Assembly (NCBI GenBank): GCA_963708115.1
Contig: CAVPRX010000002.1
Span: 620,001 to 684,000 of the forward strand
Reading direction: 5' to 3'
Source of the DNA: VRUE01 sp963708115
GTDB lineage: Bacteria > Actinomycetota > Thermoleophilia > Solirubrobacterales > 70-9
Length of the DNA stretch: 64,000 nucleotides
Numbering within the stretch: the first letter of the stretch is position 1; each line of letters starts with the position of its first letter. The notes below the pieces were generated by a model. It was not told the origin of the DNA. It worked only from the letters and a program-made list of their open reading frames with translations, and searched no databases. A program made the position numbers and the translations under genes. Below are positions 1-8,091 of the stretch, in pieces.

Positions 1-78
1 GAGGACGTCTATCGGGACGCGGTGGGGGAGACGCACCGCACCTATCCGCGGCCCCTTATAGACTCCCGCGCCGCTTAA
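1..78 (+). CDS. possible 3' end of an upstream gene (partial)
   Basis: The first frame is open from the window edge to a TAA, giving 25 codons ending in SRAA. Codons are mostly G/C-ending at first but ATA and CTT appear near the end, so coding status is weak. The stretch could equally be the leader of the pyrophosphatase gene. A TATAGA at 57-62 resembles a -10 box. No family can be recognised from so few residues. Confidence 0.25.
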   Translation, partial: EDVYRDAVGETHRTYPRPLIDSRAA

Positions 79-99
79 ACCCAGCCGGAGGAACCGAAC

Positions 100-2190
100 T
101 TGACCACCAGCTTCTTGACCGAATACGGAGTCGTCGTTGCGCTTGCCTGCGCAGGGGCGGCAGTGCTCTACGGATTGATCGTCACGCAACGCCTGCTGAA
201 GAAGTCGCCAGGCAACGAGCGGATGCAGGAAATCTCAGGGGCGGTGCAGGAGGGGGCCAAGGCCTACCTCAACCGTCAGTACACGATCATCGCCGCCGTC
301 GCGGTGCCGATTGCGATCGTGCTCTGGCTCCTGCAGGACTACCAAACCGCGATCGGCTTCGTGATCGGCGGCGTCCTCTCGGGCGCGACCGGCTTCATCG
401 GGATGAACCTCTCGGTGCGCGCCAACTCGCGTGTCGCCGAGGCGGCCCGCGGCGGCGTGCCGCCGGCGCTCGATGTCGCCTTCAAGGGCGGATCGGTCAC
501 CGGTCTGCTCGTCGTCGGCCTCGCGCTGCTCGGCGTCGCCGGCTACTTCGGCATCCTCGTCCTCACCGGTAGCAGCGATAAGGATGCTGTCGATGCTCTC
601 GTCGGCCTCGGTTTCGGCGGCTCGCTGATCTCCGTATTCGCCCGGCTAGGCGGCGGCATCTTCACCAAGGCCGCCGACGTCGGCGCCGACCTGGTCGGCA
701 AGGTCGAGGCCGGGATCCCTGAGGACGATCCCCGCAACCCCGCCGTGATCGCCGACAACGTCGGCGACAACGTCGGCGACTGTGCCGGCATGGCCGCCGA
801 CCTCTTCGAGACCTACGCGGTCACCACGGTCGCCGTGATGCTGCTCGGCGTCCTCACCTTCACCGGTTCTGGCGGCGACTTCGCCCGCGAGGTGGCGATC
901 TTCCCGCTGGTCATCGGCGGCGTCGCGATCATCGCCTCGATCATCGGCGCCCTTTTGGTGCGGACCAAAACGGACCGGGTCGAGGGGGCGCTGTACACCG
1001 GCGTCATCGCCGCCGGAATCCTCTCGATCGCGGCCTTCTACCCGATCACCGACTGGATGATGAGCGGTCCGGTGCAGTATGGCCTCAGCACCGCGGCAAA
1101 GACGGTCACCGTCACCGACCTCTGGCTCTGCGCAGTGATCGGCGTCGCCGTGACGGCGCTACTTTTTGTCATCACCGAATTTTATACTGCGACCCGCTTC
1201 CGCCCGGTTAAGTCGATCGCCAAAGCGTCGGAGACCGGTCACGCGACCAACATCATCCAGGGGCTGGCGCAGGGCTTCCAGTCCACCGCGGCACCGGCCC
1301 TGGTGCTGGCGCTGGCGATCCTCGGCGCCAACGAGCTCGCCGGCATCTACGGCATCGGCATCGCCGTGATGGCTCAGCTCTCGCTCTGCGGCCTGATCGT
1401 CGCGCTGGATGCCTTCGGGCCGATCACCGACAACGCCGGCGGCATCGCCGAGATGGCGGACCTGCCCGAGGAGGTGCGCGCCGTGACCGACCCGCTCGAC
1501 GCGGTCGGCAACACGACCAAGGCCGTCACCAAGGGTTACGCGATCGGCTCCGCGGCACTTGCCGCGCTGGTGCTGTTTGCGGCGTTCAAGAGCGAATTGG
1601 CCGAGGAGGCGCCCACCGGGTTCGACCTCAACGCCCTCTTCAACCTGAGCAGCCCTGACGTGCTGATCGGGCTGATCATCGGCGGCATGATGGTCTACCT
1701 GTTCGCGGCCTTCGCGATCGAGGCGGTCGGCCGCGCCGGCGGCCAGGTGGTCGAACAGGTCCGCGAGCAGTTCCGCGAGCACCCGGGGATCATGGAGGGC
1801 ACCGAAAAACCGGACTACGCGAAAACGGTCAGCATCGTCACCCTCGCGGCGCAGAAAGAGATGATCCTGCCCGCGCTGATCCCGATCGCCGTTCCGGTCG
1901 TCGTCGGCCTGCTCAGCGTCAACGCCCTCGGCGGCTTGCTGATCGGCGTCATCGTCGTCGGCCTCTTCGCGGCGATCTCGATGACCGCCGGCGGCGGCGC
2001 CTGGGACAACGCCAAGAAGCTGATCGAGGACGGCGCCCACGGCGGCAAAGGCTCTCCGGCCCACGAAGCCTCGGTGACCGGCGACACGGTCGGCGATCCC
2101 TACAAGGACACGGCCGGCCCGGCGATCAACCCGATGATCAAGGTGGCAAACATCGTCGCGATTTTGATCATTCCAATCGTCCACTTCTAG
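100..2190 (+). CDS. hppA: K+-independent H+-translocating membrane pyrophosphatase
   Basis: This integral membrane enzyme hydrolyses pyrophosphate and pumps ions out of the cytoplasm. At 696 aa it is full length. The substrate-binding signature DNVGDNVGDCAGMAADLFE lies near residues 219-237, preceded by the conserved TKAADVGADLVGKVE segment. At residue 474 the motif reads GNTTKA. In this family a Lys at that position marks K+-independent, proton-pumping enzymes, while Ala marks K+-dependent ones. Multiple hydrophobic helices fill the rest. The TTG start is supported by a GGAGGA ribosome site at 87-92, 7 nt upstream. It recovers energy from the pyrophosphate made by biosynthesis and tRNA charging. 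It appears to be a single-gene unit ending before a strong inverted repeat. Confidence 0.96.
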   Translation: MTTSFLTEYGVVVALACAGAAVLYGLIVTQRLLKKSPGNERMQEISGAVQEGAKAYLNRQYTIIAAVAVPIAIVLWLLQDYQTAIGFVIGGVLSGATGFIGMNLSVRANSRVAEAARGGVPPALDVAFKGGSVTGLLVVGLALLGVAGYFGILVLTGSSDKDAVDALVGLGFGGSLISVFARLGGGIFTKAADVGADLVGKVEAGIPEDDPRNPAVIADNVGDNVGDCAGMAADLFETYAVTTVAVMLLGVLTFTGSGGDFAREVAIFPLVIGGVAIIASIIGALLVRTKTDRVEGALYTGVIAAGILSIAAFYPITDWMMSGPVQYGLSTAAKTVTVTDLWLCAVIGVAVTALLFVITEFYTATRFRPVKSIAKASETGHATNIIQGLAQGFQSTAAPALVLALAILGANELAGIYGIGIAVMAQLSLCGLIVALDAFGPITDNAGGIAEMADLPEEVRAVTDPLDAVGNTTKAVTKGYAIGSAALAALVLFAAFKSELAEEAPTGFDLNALFNLSSPDVLIGLIIGGMMVYLFAAFAIEAVGRAGGQVVEQVREQFREHPGIMEGTEKPDYAKTVSIVTLAAQKEMILPALIPIAVPVVVGLLSVNALGGLLIGVIVVGLFAAISMTAGGGAWDNAKKLIEDGAHGGKGSPAHEASVTGDTVGDPYKDTAGPAINPMIKVANIVAILIIPIVHF

Positions 2191-2200
2191 ACGCCTGCGA

Positions 2201-2324
2201 GGGAGGGGCAGGGTGCCCCTCCCGCTTGCTGGGTTTTTCGCCGCGGATGCTGACGGCTGTCCGCGAGCGTCTTTGGGGCGAAAAACAGGACGCCGCTGCG
2301 CGGGAGGGGCACCCTGCCCCTCCC
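2201..2324. repeat. paired palindromes forming a long inverted repeat
   Basis: Positions 2201-2225 and 2300-2324 are perfect 25-nt reverse complements. Each arm is itself a hairpin with a 10-bp stem (GGGAGGGGCA/TGCCCCTCCC) and a 3-nt loop. A second inner pair, 2233-2242 with 2277-2286 (GTTTTTCGCC/GGCGAAAAAC), continues the dyad. The unit sits between hppA and the next gene and could act as a bidirectional terminator without a T tract, or be a REP/MITE-like repeat. Confidence 0.8.
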
Positions 2325-2335
2325 TTGTGAGCGCC

Positions 2336-2341
2336 GATAAT
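2336..2341 (+). promoter_or_regulatory. -10 box of a probable leaderless promoter
   Basis: GATAAT matches the TATAAT consensus at five of six positions and ends 8 nt before the GTG start of the 2-hydroxy-acid oxidase. Transcription would therefore begin close to the start codon. No clear -35 box is visible because the region overlaps the upstream palindrome. Confidence 0.4.
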
Positions 2342-2349
2342 GCGCGGAC

Positions 2350-3441
2350 GTGGTTGAGGACCTGATCAACATCGCGGACTTCGCGCGAGCTGCTGAAGAG
2401 AAGCTGGATGACGGAGTGGCGGGATATTTCTTCGGTGGGGCTGGGGATGAGCTGACGCTGCGGGAGAACGTTGCTGCTTGGTCGGGCTGGCGGTTGCGGC
2501 CGCGGGCGCTTGCTGGGCTTGGTGAGTGGTCTACTGGGGTGGAGTTGATGGGTGGGGACGTCTCGATGCCGGTGTTGGTCGCGCCGGTTGCCTACCAGGG
2601 GCTGGTCGATCCGGGCGGGGAGGAGGCGATGGCCCGGGCTGCTGCCGCGGCGGGGACCGTGATGTGCCTCTCCACGCTGGCTACGCGGCGACCGCGACCG
2701 GTTGCCGAAGCGGCGCCGGGGGGCAGGCGCTGGTTCCAGCTCTACTGCTTCAGGGACCAGGGGGTGACTCGTGCTCTGATCGAGGAGGCGGTCGATTGCG
2801 GCTATGAGGCGATCGTCGTCACCGTCGATGCGCCCCGCGCGGGCAATCGCGAGCGCGACCAGCGGACCGGGTTCAAGATCCCCGAAGAGCTAGGTGTGCC
2901 GAGTGTCGAAGCGGCGCTCGGATCGGATCGGGCGGTGACGATCGAGGAGACCTTCGAGTTGATGGAACCGGCGCTGAGCTGGTCCGACCTCGGGGACCTG
3001 GCGTCCGATTGCCGTGTGCCGGTCCTGGCCAAGGGCGTGCTCACCGCCGAGGACGCGGCGCAGGCGATCGACCACGGCGCCGCCGGCGTCATCGTCTCGA
3101 ACCACGGCGGGCGCCAACTCGATCGCTGTACTGCGACGGCCGACGCGCTTCCGGAGGCGGTGGAGGCCGTCGCTGGGCGTGGCGTTGTCCTCGTCGACGG
3201 TGGCATCCGGCGCGGCGTCGATATCGCCATCGCCCTGGCGCTCGGTGCCGACGCGGTGCTGGTCGGCCGCCCGGCGCTCTGGGGGCTTGCGGCAGGCGGA
3301 GAAGCCGGCGCCCGCCGCGTGCTCGAGCTGCTGCGTGAGGAGCTCGAGCTGACGCTCGCCCTCTGCGGTTGCGCCTCGCCCGCCGAGCTGACCCGTGCCC
3401 ACGTGCAGAGAGCACCGGCGGCGTCCGTATATTCGGACTGA
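2350..3441 (+). CDS. FMN-dependent alpha-hydroxy-acid oxidase/dehydrogenase
   Basis: A 363-aa TIM-barrel flavoprotein of the glycolate oxidase/L-lactate dehydrogenase family, oxidising a 2-hydroxy acid to a 2-keto acid. The N terminus has the family's YFFGGAGDE segment. The catalytic His is in SNHGGRQLD at about residue 252. The FMN phosphate-binding end reads DGGIRRGVDIAIALALGADA followed by VGRP. The conserved VDAPRAGNRERD segment is also present. Which acid is used (lactate, glycolate, mandelate) cannot be told from sequence. The GTG start follows a GATAAT box by 8 nt, suggesting a leaderless message. The gene ends 27 nt before the first permease gene. Confidence 0.9.
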   Translation: MVEDLINIADFARAAEEKLDDGVAGYFFGGAGDELTLRENVAAWSGWRLRPRALAGLGEWSTGVELMGGDVSMPVLVAPVAYQGLVDPGGEEAMARAAAAAGTVMCLSTLATRRPRPVAEAAPGGRRWFQLYCFRDQGVTRALIEEAVDCGYEAIVVTVDAPRAGNRERDQRTGFKIPEELGVPSVEAALGSDRAVTIEETFELMEPALSWSDLGDLASDCRVPVLAKGVLTAEDAAQAIDHGAAGVIVSNHGGRQLDRCTATADALPEAVEAVAGRGVVLVDGGIRRGVDIAIALALGADAVLVGRPALWGLAAGGEAGARRVLELLREELELTLALCGCASPAELTRAHVQRAPAASVYSD

Positions 3442-3468
3442 GTGACCGGTCTCTCCACCTCCTGATCG

Positions 3469-5364
3469 ATGGCGCAGCGGATCCCCAGAGACGAATCGCT
3501 GAGCCGTGTGCACGGCGTCGGCGCGCTGTTCTCGGCCGCCTACGGCAACGTCGGCTCCTCGATCTACTACGCGCTCGGCGTCACCGCCGCCTTTGCCCTC
3601 GGCCTCACCCCCGTTGCCTTCGTCATCTCCGGCCTGATCTTCGCTGCGACCGCGGCGACCTACGCCGAGGCGACGGTGATGTACCCGGAGGCGGGGGGCT
3701 CCTCCAGCTTCGCCCGCCACGCCTTCAACGAGCTGGTCAGCTTCGTCGCCGCCTGGGGGCAGATGCTCAACTACACGATCACGGTCGCGATCTCGGCCTA
3801 CTTCGTGCCCCATTACCTGGCGGTCTTCTGGGAGCCGCTCGGCAACGCCCCCGGCGACATCATCGGCGGCGCGGTCTTGATCGGGGCGCTGGCGCTGCTC
3901 AACATCCGCGGCTCACAGGAGTCGGCGAAACTCAACCTGGTCCTCGCGGTGGCCGACCTCGGCACCCAGGTCATCCTCGTCGCGATCGGCATCTTCTTGG
4001 TGCTCAGCCCGCAGGTCCTGGTCGACAACGTCCACCTCGGCGTCGCCCCCTCCTGGAGTGACTTCGCCCTCGGCATCGCGGTCGCGATGATCGCCTACAC
4101 CGGAATCGAGACGATCTCCAATATGGCCGAGGAGGCCAAGGACGCGGCGCGCACGATCCCGCGCAGCGTCGGCTTCACGGTCGCCGCCGTGCTCGGCCTC
4201 TACCTGCTGATCCCGGTCGTCGCCCTGTCGGCGATGCCGGTCGTACAGGACGCCGCCGGCCACTACACGACCGCGCTCGGCTCCGAGTTCGCCAGCGACC
4301 CGATCCTCGGCATCGTCGAGAACCTCGGCCTCAGCGGAGGCCTGACCGAAGGACTGCGCTTCTACGTCGGCATCCTTGCCGCGGTGATCCTGCTGATCGC
4401 CACCAACGCCGGGCTGATCGGCGTCTCCCGCCTGACCTACTCGATGGGCCAACACCGCCAGCTGCCCGAGGGGCTGCGTCAGGTCCATCCCCGCTACCGC
4501 ACCCCCTACATCGCGATCCTCGTCTTCGCCGGCCTGGCGATGATCACGCTGATCCCGGGCCAGGCCGAATTCCTGGCGACGCTGTACTCGTTCGGGGCGA
4601 TGCTCTCCTTCACGATCGCCCACGTCTCGGTGATCCAGCTGCGACGCAGGCACGCGGGCGAGGAGCGTCCCTGGAAGCCGCCGCTCAACTTCCGCGCCTT
4701 CGGCTTCGAGGTGCCGCTGACCGCGGTGCTCGGCGGCCTCGGCACCTTTGCCGCCTGGATCGTGGTGATGGCGCTGAACCCGCGCACGCTGGCGGTGGGA
4801 GCTGGCTGGATGGCGTTCGGGATCGTCGTCTACGTCCTCTACCGCCGCAACCAGAAGCTGCCGCTGACCGAGACCGTCAAAGTGGTCACGCCAGAGCCGC
4901 TCGGCGTCGAGGAGATCGAGTACCGCAGCATCTTGGTCGCCTTCGAGGACGGCGAGCCGTTCTCCGAGGAGATGGTCGCGACGGCGATCAAGCTCGCCTC
5001 CAAGCGCCGCCGCGGCATTCACATCCACTCGATGCTGACGGTGCCGACCGACCTCCCTCTCGACGCCGATCTGCGCAATCAGGAAGCCGAGGCGCAGAGC
5101 AAGGTCGAGCAGGCGAAGCTGATCGGCGGGCAGCGGGTCACCGGTCACGTCGAGCGGGTGCGTCCGGCGCAGGCGGGCTACTCGATCTCCGACGAGGCGA
5201 ACCTGATCAGCGCCGCGGCGGTCGTCGTCGGCCTGCGCTACCGCAACGGTGCGCCGCTCTACGACAAGACCCTGCAGACCGTGCTCAGCGAGCGGCCCTG
5301 TCGCGTCATCGTCGTTTCCGACCGGAGCGTGCAGACTCCCGAGGCTGTTCCTGCCCTGGCCTAG
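3469..5364 (+). CDS. APC-superfamily permease with C-terminal UspA-like domain
   Basis: This 631-aa membrane protein has a long hydrophobic LeuT-fold region (about residues 20-455). Its APC signatures include the glycine-rich first helix AYGNVGSSIYYALG, LLNIRGSQESAK and GIETISNMAEEAK. A soluble UspA-like domain (about 480-625) begins at EYRSILVAFEDG. Fusions of this layout occur among amino-acid permeases and also in the potassium importer KimA, whose Usp-like domain binds c-di-AMP, so either substrate is possible. A second gene of the same design and two TrkA-type genes follow. No good Shine-Dalgarno precedes the ATG. Confidence 0.88.
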   Translation: MAQRIPRDESLSRVHGVGALFSAAYGNVGSSIYYALGVTAAFALGLTPVAFVISGLIFAATAATYAEATVMYPEAGGSSSFARHAFNELVSFVAAWGQMLNYTITVAISAYFVPHYLAVFWEPLGNAPGDIIGGAVLIGALALLNIRGSQESAKLNLVLAVADLGTQVILVAIGIFLVLSPQVLVDNVHLGVAPSWSDFALGIAVAMIAYTGIETISNMAEEAKDAARTIPRSVGFTVAAVLGLYLLIPVVALSAMPVVQDAAGHYTTALGSEFASDPILGIVENLGLSGGLTEGLRFYVGILAAVILLIATNAGLIGVSRLTYSMGQHRQLPEGLRQVHPRYRTPYIAILVFAGLAMITLIPGQAEFLATLYSFGAMLSFTIAHVSVIQLRRRHAGEERPWKPPLNFRAFGFEVPLTAVLGGLGTFAAWIVVMALNPRTLAVGAGWMAFGIVVYVLYRRNQKLPLTETVKVVTPEPLGVEEIEYRSILVAFEDGEPFSEEMVATAIKLASKRRRGIHIHSMLTVPTDLPLDADLRNQEAEAQSKVEQAKLIGGQRVTGHVERVRPAQAGYSISDEANLISAAAVVVGLRYRNGAPLYDKTLQTVLSERPCRVIVVSDRSVQTPEAVPALA

Positions 5365-5367
5365 AAT
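5362..5367 (+). promoter_or_regulatory. -10 box of a probable leaderless promoter
   Basis: TAGAAT lies over the stop of the preceding gene and ends exactly 7 nt before the ATG of the small membrane protein. The same arrangement recurs upstream of several genes in this window. Confidence 0.4.
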
Positions 5368-5374
5368 CGCCGCG

Positions 5375-5599
5375 ATGTCTTCGCCCGAGCGGATCTACAG
5401 CGGCTCGATCCGCGCCCTCTCTCTGGTCTTCGTGGCCTTGGGCCTGCTGATCCTCATCAGCACCCTGACCCACGGAGGCGGCCCGCTCTCGCTGGGAGTT
5501 CTCCTCGGCGTGGCATTCCTCGCTGTCGGCATCGCACGCCTTTGGCTAACGGGCGTCTTCCGCGGGTGGCGCGGGGGGAGGGGGGGTTCGGACGGGTGA
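5375..5599 (+). CDS. small two-helix membrane protein
   Basis: A 74-aa protein of unknown function. It has two hydrophobic segments, about residues 14-31 and 39-58, and a glycine/arginine-rich tail. I do not recognise a family. The ATG is favoured because a TAGAAT box ends 7 nt upstream and the mature hydrophobic region follows. Its TGA overlaps the GTG of the next permease gene (GTGA), so the two are probably translationally coupled. The last part of this gene forms the 5' arm of a strong hairpin. It may be a small partner or a translational leader for the permease. Confidence 0.6.
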   Translation: MSSPERIYSGSIRALSLVFVALGLLILISTLTHGGGPLSLGVLLGVAFLAVGIARLWLTGVFRGWRGGRGGSDG

Positions 5600-5625
5600 G
5601 TCCGCTAACCCCCCCTCCCCCCGCG
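5570..5625 (+). promoter_or_regulatory. hairpin enclosing a GTGA stop/start junction
   Basis: Positions 5570-5588 and 5607-5625 are perfect 19-nt reverse complements, extended inward by CGGAC (5589-5593) with GTCCG (5600-5604) and a 2-nt bulge. That makes a near-continuous 24-bp stem with a 6-nt loop. The loop contains the GTG start of the downstream permease, and the G-rich 5' arm is its only Shine-Dalgarno-like sequence. Translation of the upstream small gene would be needed to open it. This is a sequence-based inference. Confidence 0.65.
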
Positions 5626-7635
5626 ACAGGACCCGCGGCCGACGGCTCAAATGAGCAACTCGAGCAGGCCGGGCAACCGAACCAGCAACGACCCCGTCTA
5701 GAACCCCTCCTGAACCGTGGCCTAGGCGTCCCAGGCCTCTTCGCCGCGGTCTACTCGGTAGTCGGCTTCTCGATCTACTTCTCGCTCGGCGTCGTCGCCG
5801 ACCGCGGCCTCGGCCTGACTCCGCTGATCTTCCTCGCCGCCGGGCTGCTCTTCGTGCTGACCACGCTCAGCTACGTCGAGGGCGGCGCGATGATCCGCGA
5901 GCGGGGGGGCTCCTCCAGCTTCGCCCGCCACGCATTCAACGAGCTGATCGCCTTCATCGCCGGCTGGGCGATCCTGATCGACTACCTGATCGTCGCCGCC
6001 CTGGCGGCGATCTCGGTTCCGCACTACCTGGAGCCGATCTCCCACAACCTCTCCCGGCCCGGCTGGGAGATCGGCGTCGCCGGGTTGGTGATCGTCGCCG
6101 CCTGCACGCTCAACATCCTCAACATCACCGGCCGTGGCAGGGCGCGTGCGCTCAGCGGGCTGGCCCTCGCCGACATCGCCCTGCAGCTCGCCGTGATCGG
6201 CGTCGGCGTGCTCGCGGTCTTGCACCCCGACCGCCTCACCGACCAGATTCACCTCCTCACCAGCCCGAGCCTCAAGGACATCGTCTACGCATCGGTGGTC
6301 GCGATGCTCGCCTACGCCGGGATCGAGGCTGCCTCCGACCTGGCGCCGGACATCGACGTCAGGCCGCGCGACCTGAAGCGGATCGTCTCGGTGGGGGCGG
6401 TCGCGGTGCCGCTCGTCTACGCCGGGATGGCGGCGATCGCGCTGATGGCGGTGCCGGTCGTTGCCGGGCCCCAGGGGCCCGAGACCGCGCTCGGCGGCGA
6501 ATTCGTCGAGGCGCCGATCCTGGGGGTGGTCTCCGCCTATCACCCGGCTTGGATTGCGGACACGATGCGCTGGGTGGTGGCGCTGGTTGCCGCGCCGGTC
6601 CTGTTCTGGGCCGCGACGACCGCGATGCTCGGCGTCTCCCGCCACATCTACACGCTGGCGATCAATCGACAGATCCCCAGCTGGCTGGGCAAGCTCAACA
6701 GTCGCTACGCGACGCCGCACGTGGCGATCGGACTCTCCGGCCTGATCGCGATCGGCCTGGTCGCACCGACCGACGTCAAGCTGTTGGCCGGGCTCTACGC
6801 CTTCGGGGCGATGCTGGCAATCACGATCGCCCACCTCTCGATCCTGCGGCTGCGGGTCTCCGAACCCGACCGGTCCCGTCCCTTCCGGGTGCCCTGGAAC
6901 ATCTCCTGGCGCGGGGCGCAGCTCCCGGTGCCGACCATTCTGGCTGCCCTGCTCAGCTCTCTCGCCTTTCTCAGCGTGCTGGCGTTCCACGACCGGGCGC
7001 GCTGGGTCGGCGGCGGCTGGATGCTGTTCGGCCTGCTCTTCTACGTCGTCTATCGCAAGGTCTTCGAGGGGACCACCCTGACCCGTCGCGTCTCGGTCAC
7101 CGAGAGGGCGCTGACCAAGCAGGCGCCCGACGTCGAATACGGCAACATCCTCGTGCCGGTGTTCGGCACCGCGCTCGACGACGACATCGTCGCCACCGCC
7201 GGCCGTCTCGCCGCGGCGGAGCGGGAGGGTGACGCCGACATCGAGGAGACCCACCTCGCGATCGTCTATGTGCTGGAGGTGCCGCTGACCCTGCCGCTGG
7301 ACGCCGAGCTGCCGCCCGAGCGGGAGAATGAGGCCCTGCAGGCGATCGACCGGGCCCGTGAAATCGCCGAAGAGTACGAGGACGTGAGGGTGAGCGCGTC
7401 GGTGATGAGGGCTCGCAAAGTCGGCGCCGGGATCGTCGAAGCGGCGCGGCGCGGGGGCGTCGAAGCGATCGTGGTCGGGGCCGAGCCGCCGAGCAAGATC
7501 CGTGGCGGGGCCACGCTGGGCGGGATCGGCGCCGCCAGGCCCGCCGAGATCGGGGCGGCCACGGAGTACGTGCTGAAGAAGGCGCCGTGCCAGGTCCTGC
7601 TGACTGCTCCTCCCGAGCAAGTCGCGTCCATCTAG
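5596..7635 (+). CDS. second APC-superfamily permease with C-terminal UspA-like domain
   Basis: A 679-aa paralogue of the permease two genes upstream. Both share the GGSSSFARHAFNEL segment and the same order, a hydrophobic transporter region (about 40-500) followed by a UspA-like domain starting near VEYGNILVPVFG. The Usp part keeps the LPLDAEL segment seen in its paralogue. The GTG overlapping the previous stop is chosen as start because of the GTGA junction. An in-frame GTG further upstream would add 18 residues encoded inside the preceding gene. Neighbouring TrkA genes suggest nucleotide-regulated ion or amino-acid uptake, and substrate identity is open. Confidence 0.85.
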   Translation: MSPLTPPPPATGPAADGSNEQLEQAGQPNQQRPRLEPLLNRGLGVPGLFAAVYSVVGFSIYFSLGVVADRGLGLTPLIFLAAGLLFVLTTLSYVEGGAMIRERGGSSSFARHAFNELIAFIAGWAILIDYLIVAALAAISVPHYLEPISHNLSRPGWEIGVAGLVIVAACTLNILNITGRGRARALSGLALADIALQLAVIGVGVLAVLHPDRLTDQIHLLTSPSLKDIVYASVVAMLAYAGIEAASDLAPDIDVRPRDLKRIVSVGAVAVPLVYAGMAAIALMAVPVVAGPQGPETALGGEFVEAPILGVVSAYHPAWIADTMRWVVALVAAPVLFWAATTAMLGVSRHIYTLAINRQIPSWLGKLNSRYATPHVAIGLSGLIAIGLVAPTDVKLLAGLYAFGAMLAITIAHLSILRLRVSEPDRSRPFRVPWNISWRGAQLPVPTILAALLSSLAFLSVLAFHDRARWVGGGWMLFGLLFYVVYRKVFEGTTLTRRVSVTERALTKQAPDVEYGNILVPVFGTALDDDIVATAGRLAAAEREGDADIEETHLAIVYVLEVPLTLPLDAELPPERENEALQAIDRAREIAEEYEDVRVSASVMRARKVGAGIVEAARRGGVEAIVVGAEPPSKIRGGATLGGIGAARPAEIGAATEYVLKKAPCQVLLTAPPEQVASI

Positions 7636-7638
7636 TAT
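7633..7638 (+). promoter_or_regulatory. -10 box of a probable leaderless promoter
   Basis: TAGTAT overlaps the end of the permease gene and ends 7 nt before the GTG of the first TrkA gene, the spacing expected if transcription starts at the start codon. Confidence 0.4.
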
Positions 7639-7645
7639 CCGCAGC

Positions 7646-8089
7646 GTGTTCATTCTGATCGTCGGCTGCGGAAGAGTCGGCTCCTCCGTCGCGAGGAGCA
7701 TGCTGGGCGAGGGCCACGAAGTCTCCTGCCTCGACGAGGACCCCGAGTCCCACACGCGGCTCGAGGTCGGGCTCGACAAGGGCTGGGAGGACCTCGGCGG
7801 CCGCTTCACGGTCGGTACCGGGCTCGAGACCGACGCCCTGGTGGCTGCCGGGATCGAGACTGCGGACGCCTTCATCGCCGCCACCAACGGCGACAACACG
7901 AACATCGTCATCGCCCAGATCGCCCAGCGCCGCTACGAGGTGCCGAACGTGATCGCGCGGATCCTCGACCCACTGCGGGCTGAGTGGTACCGCCAGCAGG
8001 GCATGAACACGATCTGCCCGACGCGGGTCGCGATCGACATGCTGGAGAGCGCGGTGCGCGAGGGCGCCCAGCGCAGCAAGGTGGTCTGA
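7646..8089 (+). CDS. TrkA-N (RCK N-terminal) NAD-binding protein
   Basis: A 147-aa Rossmann-fold regulator, essentially one RCK N-domain. The nucleotide-binding loop GCGRVGSSVA is at residues 8-17, with an acidic residue after the second strand (LDED) typical of NAD(H) binders. It lacks the RCK C-domain found in the next gene, so the two products probably act together. Such proteins gate Trk/Ktr potassium channels, but no TrkH/KtrB membrane subunit is seen here. The nearest membrane partners are the two permeases upstream. The stop is 2 nt from the next start, so the two form an operon. Confidence 0.85.
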   Translation: MFILIVGCGRVGSSVARSMLGEGHEVSCLDEDPESHTRLEVGLDKGWEDLGGRFTVGTGLETDALVAAGIETADAFIAATNGDNTNIVIAQIAQRRYEVPNVIARILDPLRAEWYRQQGMNTICPTRVAIDMLESAVREGAQRSKVV

Positions 8090-8091
8090 CC

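Noticed and set aside
5722..7911. A 729-codon minus-strand open frame opposite the second permease
   Set aside because: Low-complexity Asp/Arg/Gly composition typical of an antisense shadow of a GC-rich gene.
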